18,522 bases of DNA from Bacillota bacterium (GTDB lineage Bacteria > Bacillota > Clostridia > Lachnospirales > Lachnospiraceae): positions 1-18,522 of the forward strand of contig JAEYWQ010000179.1 of NCBI GenBank assembly GCA_023428885.1, given 5' to 3'. The first letter of the stretch is position 1. Each line of letters begins with the position of its first letter. The position numbers and the translations under genes are program-made. Shown here piece after piece: positions 14,841 through 18,522 of the stretch. The notes under the pieces were generated by a model that had not been told where the DNA came from, did no database searches, and worked only from the letters and a program-made list of their open reading frames with translations.

Positions 14841-16514
14841 ATGGAAGAAAAGAGTTTATTATTTAAGAGATACATAGTTATTATTTTGATCATTCTATGT
14901 TGTGGCATGATTCAAGCTTGCGAAAAGCAATCTGATAGAGAAAGTGATTCGAATATATCACATGAAGTGGACACAACGAATACTTCTGACGTAACGAAAG
15001 TTCCTAGTATAACAAAAGTACCTGATGTGGTTCCAACCTTGATTGAGGAAGAGGTATCCTATATTCAGTGGAAAGATCAAGGATTGGAGGCCTTGATTCG
15101 AGAAGTAATACATAAAGCAGAAGGCAGAATACGATCTGTTGATGTTGAGTCTATTCAGGATTTGTGTATTGTAGATTATACCTTACTTCATGATGAATTC
15201 TCAGAAGTCAGATGGAGTGAGTATTATTTTGACATACCAAAGGGTGCGAAACGATTTGCTATCAAGGACTGGTCTGATCTTTCTTATTTGAAAAATTTAA
15301 AGTGTTTAGTTCTTTGTGATAATGACATTGAAGATATATCATTTTTACATGAATTAACGAACATAACATTCTTGAATATCAGTTCGAATTATATTGTGGA
15401 TTATAAACCTTTAAGTAATTTGACTTCGTTACAACAACTTTATATTAGGGACAATTATTCTACTTGGGAGTTGGGATTCTTACGCAAATTACCACTTGAA
15501 AAAAGTGACATTGACTGGGAACAAGTCTACTACCCATTACCTTTCTCTAAAGAAGATTGTATCGAGGGGATAACCATGGGGAATCTACTTAATACTGGAT
15601 TTGTTGCCAATGATGGAAGACGCTTGTATACAATGAAAACAGATTGGGGAGATTTGGCACATGGTTGTTTTATACAATATGATAGAGTGACGGAGACATT
15701 TCAGGAATTGCCTAATGTAATTTCAGAACAAATGGCGCAAGTATGGGATAGTTATCCTGGTGCCTACATCAATGAAAGGGTCAATTCACTAAATTATGAT
15801 AAAGATTACATTTACTATATTAGTATGGGTACGAATAATGATACTGCAGATGCTATAGAGGAAGGTTATTATTATGGCGATCCATTAGTCGGAATCATTA
15901 AGATGAATGTTAACACACAAGAGAGAGAAGTATTAACTACGGAGTTATTTTCCTTTATCTGCGTTGCTAGAGACCATATCTATGGAGTAAATAATAAGAA
16001 AGAATTTGTCAGAATGTCCCTAGATGGAAAGGATCAAACCATTGTTGTGAAGGAGTCATGTGTATTTGCATATGTGGATGAGGATGTCATTTATTATCTA
16101 ACTGATGGGAAGAAGAAAAAGTTGATGAAATTGCAGGGCGAGAACGATATACCACAGTTAATCATTGAAGGAGATATTGTCAAAGCAATCGTTCAAGAAG
16201 ATTTTGTATTCTACGTAGACTCTTCCGACTTTTTATATTGCTATAATATGATTACAAAAGAAAAGGTAAGGCTTTTTCAATTTCCAATAAAATCTTTCAA
16301 TTTGGATAACAACAATATCTTTATGTTAGCGGAAGAAAAAGGAGTGTGCCGTAGTAATCTAGATGGAAGTAATCTTATTATTTTACGGGAGGCTTCGTAT
16401 TGGGATTATGGGATTCAAATCGTAGCTGATTATTTATTTATTGGAGGTCAATCTGAGCTATGGAAGATGAAAAAAGATGGAACCGAATATAATGTATTTT
16501 ATAAACAGTGGTGA
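14841..16514 (+). CDS. Lipoprotein with leucine-rich repeats and DUF5050-like propeller region
   Basis: A basic start and hydrophobic stretch end in the lipobox GMIQAC (C27 from this start), so it is exported and lipid-anchored. A Ser/Thr/Pro-rich linker follows. About residues 75-110 have the IQWKDQGLEALIRE cap common before clostridial leucine-rich repeats. About 147-209 hold three repeats (LKNLKCLVLCDNDI, LTNITFLNISSNYI, LTSLQQLYIRDN). From about 240 to the end are repeated short strands such as FVRMSLDGKDQTIV and GVCRSNLDGSNLIIL, typical of DUF5050 beta-propellers. Both parts suggest binding on the cell surface. AGGGGGG at 14824-14830 fits this ATG better than the one at 14832, which is too close. 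Ligand unknown. Confidence 0.85.
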   Translation: MEEKSLLFKRYIVIILIILCCGMIQACEKQSDRESDSNISHEVDTTNTSDVTKVPSITKVPDVVPTLIEEEVSYIQWKDQGLEALIREVIHKAEGRIRSVDVESIQDLCIVDYTLLHDEFSEVRWSEYYFDIPKGAKRFAIKDWSDLSYLKNLKCLVLCDNDIEDISFLHELTNITFLNISSNYIVDYKPLSNLTSLQQLYIRDNYSTWELGFLRKLPLEKSDIDWEQVYYPLPFSKEDCIEGITMGNLLNTGFVANDGRRLYTMKTDWGDLAHGCFIQYDRVTETFQELPNVISEQMAQVWDSYPGAYINERVNSLNYDKDYIYYISMGTNNDTADAIEEGYYYGDPLVGIIKMNVNTQEREVLTTELFSFICVARDHIYGVNNKKEFVRMSLDGKDQTIVVKESCVFAYVDEDVIYYLTDGKKKKLMKLQGENDIPQLIIEGDIVKAIVQEDFVFYVDSSDFLYCYNMITKEKVRLFQFPIKSFNLDNNNIFMLAEEKGVCRSNLDGSNLIILREASYWDYGIQIVADYLFIGGQSELWKMKKDGTEYNVFYKQW

Positions 16515-16562
16515 TTAATATAAGAAAATATAAGGATTTGTCGACAATGGAATATACCCTTG

Positions 16563-16589
16563 GGGAGAGAAGTTATTCTCTCTCTTTTT
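16563..16589 (+). terminator. Terminator of the LRR lipoprotein gene
   Basis: GAGAGAA, loop GTTA, TTCTCTC, then CTTTTT; a standard Rho-independent terminator about 50 bp after the stop. Confidence 0.8.
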
Positions 16590-16625
16590 AATCAATAAGA
16601 AATTGCGTCGTATTTCCGATTGATT

Positions 16626-16764
16626 AAAAAGCCCTTCGGGCATGATGCGCAGCTTTGCGCGCGGAACAAAAGTGTGGTCTTACGTTAAAATACATCGCGA
16701 GAGTGTGTGAAGCACACTTTTGCTCCTTGACTTTACTCTTAACAAGTAATATATTACATATAAA
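16626..16764 (-). ncRNA. Candidate structured small RNA with own promoter and terminator
   Basis: Reading the minus strand from a promoter at 16772-16800, the transcript would hold a long stem of GGAGCAAAAGTGTG (16713-16726) with CACACTTTTGTTCC (16663-16676, one mismatch) and a smaller GTGTG/CACAC hairpin next to it. A GCGCA-AGCT-style hairpin (16647-16660) follows, and last GCCCGAAGGGC followed by five T (16626-16641), a compact terminator. No protein gene lies downstream on this strand, so an RNA product of about 140 nt is the simplest reading. It may instead be a copy of a dispersed structured repeat. A 64-codon ORF through it looks like a by-product. Confidence 0.45.
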
Positions 16765-16800
16765 GGGTAACATATTACATAAGCTTAGTTGAATTGTAAA
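16727..16800. promoter_or_regulatory. Face-to-face promoters with two dyad operators
   Basis: Plus promoter for the flavoprotein operon: TTGACT (16727-16732), 17 bp, TATATT (16750-16755). Minus promoter: TTTACA (16795-16800), 17 bp, TAATAT (16772-16777). The palindrome GTAATATATTAC (16746-16757) covers the plus -10. A near copy, GTAACATATTAC (16767-16778), covers the minus -10. Centres are 21 bp apart, two helical turns, as for a repressor binding two sites on one face. GTAA/TTAC dyads are used by HxlR/MarR-type redox regulators, but no regulator gene is in the window. Confidence 0.68.
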
Positions 16801-16860
16801 CCAGTTGATCGAATGCATGCAGATGGAAGAAGAATGGTGAATTAAGAAAGGAAGATAAAT

Positions 16861-17385
16861 ATGATTACAATCATATCAGACGACAAGAAACAAAAAATAG
16901 GAAGTAGAATATATGAGTTAATTAAGGAGAGAGGAGAAGAAGTGGAATATATCTCAACTGTAGGGTTGAATATAAAACCGTGTTACAGCTGTGGGGCTTG
17001 TAGTACGAAAACATATGGGAAATGTATCTTAGAAGACGATATGGATTCCATTCTCCGACAGCTAGTTCGTACCGACAAGCTAATTCTAGCCACACCAGTG
17101 ACTTTTGGGAGCTATTCTTCCGATATCAAAAAAATTCTTGATCGAATGGCGATCTTAGGAGATTCCCATTATTATGTGCAAAAGGGAGAACTGATTAAAG
17201 GAATGCGTTGTAATATAAAGCATATGTATGCCATAGGGATTAAGAACAATTGTAGTCCAGAGGAAAGAGATGATTTTGCTGCATTATTAATGGAAAATGT
17301 AAAAATCATGAATATAAATGGTAAAGCATATGTAAAACAAGATGATCGTAAAATAGAAGCAATCGTAGAGGAGATATGTAAATGA
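16861..17385 (+). CDS. Flavodoxin-fold NAD(P)H-dependent FMN reductase with Isf-like cysteine motif
   Basis: A 174-aa protein of the NADPH-dependent FMN reductase/iron-sulfur flavoprotein group. The compact motif KPCYSCGACSTKTYGKC gives C41-x2-C44-x2-C47-x7-C55, which fits the CX2CX2CX4-7C cluster motif of archaeal and clostridial iron-sulfur flavoproteins. DDM then follows, and the typical LILATPVTFGSYSSDIKKILDR segment lines the flavin site. The N-terminal phosphate-binding loop is short and unusual (MITIISDDKKQKIGS instead of GSPRKxGNT), so flavin binding may be altered. AAAGGAAG precedes the ATG. The stop overlaps the next gene's start by 4 nt, so the two are translationally coupled and may form one two-component or heteromeric reductase. 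Confidence 0.8.
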   Translation: MITIISDDKKQKIGSRIYELIKERGEEVEYISTVGLNIKPCYSCGACSTKTYGKCILEDDMDSILRQLVRTDKLILATPVTFGSYSSDIKKILDRMAILGDSHYYVQKGELIKGMRCNIKHMYAIGIKNNCSPEERDDFAALLMENVKIMNINGKAYVKQDDRKIEAIVEEICK

Positions 17386-18029
17386 GCGAAGTTTTGATTA
17401 TCAATGCAAGCCCACGTAGGGAAGGAACAAGCTTTATGCTTAGTAAGAGATGCCAGGATTATGTTGGAGGAGACATATACCAACTGTATTCGGATATCAA
17501 TAGCGTTGAATGGTTATTGCCTAAGATAGATGAAGCAAAAACAATTATATTATCGGGTCCATGCTATATCGATACCTATCCAGCCCACGTGGTTTACTTA
17601 CTCGAAGAGATATCCAAACACCCAGAGATTTGTCATGGACAGAAGGTATATGGAATTATCAACGGAGGAATGCCATATGTTCATACCCATGAAGCAGGAT
17701 TACGCATGCTGAAATTATTCTGTCAGGATTGTAAGATGCAGTATCAGGGAGGCTTTGTTATGGGGTTTGGGCCGATTCTGAATGGAAAACCACTAGAGAA
17801 TCACATATTTGCGAGAACCATGGTTCCAGCGTTTCAAGAACTCCTAGAACATATAAAAAAGAAAGAAAAATCTCCTGATGAGCTCTATTATCATACAGAG
17901 AAGAAGCTACCCTCACTTCTCATCAGAATCCTCTCTCGTGTAATGAATCGAAAAATTAATAAAAACCTTAAGAAGAATGGATTTGTTTACAATCAACCCA
18001 GCCCATACTGGGACAATGCTTCCGTATAG
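17382..18029 (+). CDS. Flavodoxin-like NAD(P)H-dependent oxidoreductase
   Basis: Second flavodoxin-fold protein (215 aa) of the operon. The N-terminus LIINASPRREGTSFML is the canonical flavin phosphate loop. ILSGPCYIDTYPAHVVYLLE is the segment over the flavin ring, and GIINGGMPYVHTHEAGLRML matches the family's next strand. The last 60 residues are Lys-rich and helical. It keeps the canonical loop that its upstream partner lacks, while the partner keeps the four-cysteine motif that this one lacks, which suggests complementary roles. Start fixed by the ATGA overlap and GAGGAG upstream. A strong terminator ends the operon. Substrate unknown; quinones, nitro compounds or ferric chelates are usual for the family. 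Confidence 0.8.
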   Translation: MSEVLIINASPRREGTSFMLSKRCQDYVGGDIYQLYSDINSVEWLLPKIDEAKTIILSGPCYIDTYPAHVVYLLEEISKHPEICHGQKVYGIINGGMPYVHTHEAGLRMLKLFCQDCKMQYQGGFVMGFGPILNGKPLENHIFARTMVPAFQELLEHIKKKEKSPDELYYHTEKKLPSLLIRILSRVMNRKINKNLKKNGFVYNQPSPYWDNASV

Positions 18030-18058
18030 CTTAAGCATTTGAGTTAATTTTGCTTCCT

Positions 18059-18112
18059 ACACCTTACCTTAAGCATATAGAGTAAACTTATATGCGGGTT
18101 AAGGTGTTTTTT
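18059..18112 (+). terminator. Terminator of the flavoprotein operon
   Basis: ACACCTTA (18059-18066) pairs with TTAAGGTGT (18099-18107), with an inner GCATATA/TATATGC stem, followed by six T. Confidence 0.85.
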
Positions 18113-18121
18113 AATCAGCTA

Positions 18122-18150
18122 TTGATTTTTTTATGGCTTCGTGGTAGAAT
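18122..18150 (+). promoter_or_regulatory. Promoter of the attenuator leader
   Basis: TTGATT (18122-18127), 17-bp spacer, TAGAAT (18145-18150). The transcript would start near 18157, about 345 nt before the downstream gene. Confidence 0.65.
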
Positions 18151-18196
18151 ATAACAATAAAAAATATTTGTTAGAAACGAAAGGAGAATTTATTAT

Positions 18197-18229
18197 ATGT
18201 TAAAGCAATTAGAGGTGTCCAGTATTTAA
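18197..18229 (+). CDS. Ten-residue leader peptide MLKQLEVSSI
   Basis: This short ORF has a good AAAGGAG at 18180-18186, 10 nt before the ATG, and ends 16 nt before the first arm of an attenuator fold. That is where a leader peptide must lie for a stalled ribosome to cover the first arm. It has no run of one amino acid, so starvation sensing of a single amino acid is not suggested; stalling by a ribosome-targeting drug or by the nascent peptide is a better guess. The sequence itself is not one I recognise. Confidence 0.55.
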   Translation: MLKQLEVSSI

Positions 18230-18245
18230 CTTAATATGGGCGCAT

Positions 18246-18366
18246 CACTGATTTAACGGGTTTTTTAACCTTTTTTTCAGTGTGCCATTATAGTAACCTT
18301 TCGTGAATTCTGAAGCTCTGGTATATTATTACAAGCAATCAGCACACTTTTGGGTGTGTTTTTTTT
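18246..18366 (+). promoter_or_regulatory. Transcription attenuator with three mutually exclusive pairings
   Basis: Arm 1 CACTGA (18246-18251) pairs with TCAGTG (18277-18282), with an inner GGTT/AACC. Arm 2 AGTGTGC (18279-18285) can instead pair exactly with GCACACT (18342-18348). Arm 3 CACAC (18343-18347) can instead pair with arm 4 GTGTG (18354-18358), followed by eight T (18359-18366), an intrinsic terminator. The 1:2, 2:3, 3:4 logic is that of classical attenuation: a ribosome at the leader peptide that blocks arm 1 would free arm 2 to disrupt the terminator. No T-box motif is seen. Confidence 0.55.
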
Positions 18367-18376
18367 GTAATCTAAA

Positions 18377-18420
18377 ACCGTAGTGAACAGCCATGACAGG
18401 CTGCTTGCTACGGTATTTTT
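18377..18420 (+). terminator. Second strong terminator in the leader
   Basis: ACCGTAG (18377-18383) pairs with CTACGGT (18408-18414), and CAGCC (18388-18392) with GGCTG (18399-18403), followed by ATTTTT. It lies between the attenuator and the downstream gene, so the gene is expressed only if both terminators are passed or another promoter exists in 18421-18490, where none is clear. Confidence 0.75.
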
Positions 18421-18500
18421 GCGCTTATTTTTAAGGGAGAAGATTGGACGAATGCAATTGATGTAATGCATGAAGCAAATTACAAATACTTGGAGGAAAT

Positions 18501-18522
18501 ATGAATTTAACAGATTATGGTT
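18501..18522 (+). CDS. Start of a gene running off the window (possibly RsgA-like)
   Basis: GGAGG at 18492-18496 lies 4 nt before an ATG that opens MNLTDYG and continues past the window end. Seven residues do not identify a protein. Some clostridial RsgA-type ribosome-assembly GTPases begin with a similar short motif, which would suit a leader that responds to ribosome state, but this is only a guess. Confidence 0.5.

Noticed and set aside
16624..16818. 64-codon minus-strand ORF through the structured element
   Set aside because: Its sequence follows from the hairpins (for example RKAAHHARRAF over the stem arms) and it starts at the promoter; better explained as RNA structure.
6922..18259. 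13-mer ACTGATTTAACGG shared by the IS30 remnant (6922-6934) and attenuator arm 1 (18247-18259)
   Set aside because: No further likeness around either copy; a match of this length is not surprising in an AT-rich window.
18277..18471. 64-codon minus-strand ORF in the leader
   Set aside because: Crosses both terminators and the attenuator arms; no ribosome site.
18157..18500. T-box or other known riboswitch in the leader
   Set aside because: No T-box GGTGGNACCGCG motif and no known riboswitch core recognised; the leader-peptide attenuator explains the pairings better.
1..18522. CRISPR arrays, tRNA or rRNA genes, prophage genes
   Set aside because: No regularly spaced repeats, cloverleaf, rRNA signature or phage structural gene was seen.

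Overview
The window reads as chromosome of a low-GC Gram-positive anaerobe, most likely a Clostridia/Lachnospiraceae member. The reasons are AT-rich DNA, strong AGGAGG-type ribosome sites, consensus sigma-A promoters, a clostridial-type HelD, a BlaI/M56 regulator pair, a Cache-type chemoreceptor, a lipoprotein with leucine-rich repeats, and TM2 and SGNH proteins. No rRNA, tRNA, CRISPR array or intact mobile element was found.

Layout. 181-3354: a HelD-type RNA polymerase-recycling helicase carrying an unexpected C-terminal domain that resembles the N-terminal beta-sandwich of family 31 glycoside hydrolases, ending where the catalytic barrel would begin. 3485-3574: a possible very small hydrophobic peptide. 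3712-4616: a MerR/TipA-type regulator with a textbook 19-bp-spacer promoter and dyad operator. 4633-6613: a BlaI-type repressor and M56 membrane protease pair with two matching operator palindromes; the protease has an unusual outer domain in place of a penicillin sensor. 6829-7119: a decayed IS30-like remnant between short inverted ends. 7186-8563: a strong promoter, a 9-codon leader ORF and an MFS transporter.

8746-9891 is a gene graveyard: a truncated TPM-domain gene, the 3' part of a chemoreceptor gene with frameshifts, and the 3' end of an unidentified gene that still has its terminator. 9956-10726: an SGNH/DUF4886-like hydrolase. 10774-12449: a promoter followed by a TM2-domain protein, a small anchored protein and an anchored alpha/beta hydrolase. 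A large hairpin separates these from a convergent methyl-accepting chemotaxis gene (12557-14581). A divergent promoter region then leads to an LRR/beta-propeller lipoprotein (14841-16514).

The right end is rich in regulation. 16626-16800 holds a compact structured element, best read as a minus-strand small RNA with its own terminator. It faces the promoter of a two-gene flavoprotein operon (16861-18029), and two GTAA-TTAC dyads 21 bp apart overlap the -10 boxes of both promoters. From 18122 a strong promoter drives a leader with a 10-codon peptide, three mutually exclusive RNA pairings that look like classical attenuation, and a second terminator, before a gene that starts at 18501 and runs off the window. 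The small RNA candidate and the attenuator share a perfect 12-nt complementarity.

All family assignments come from reading the sequence and knowledge of the families; no database search was run.
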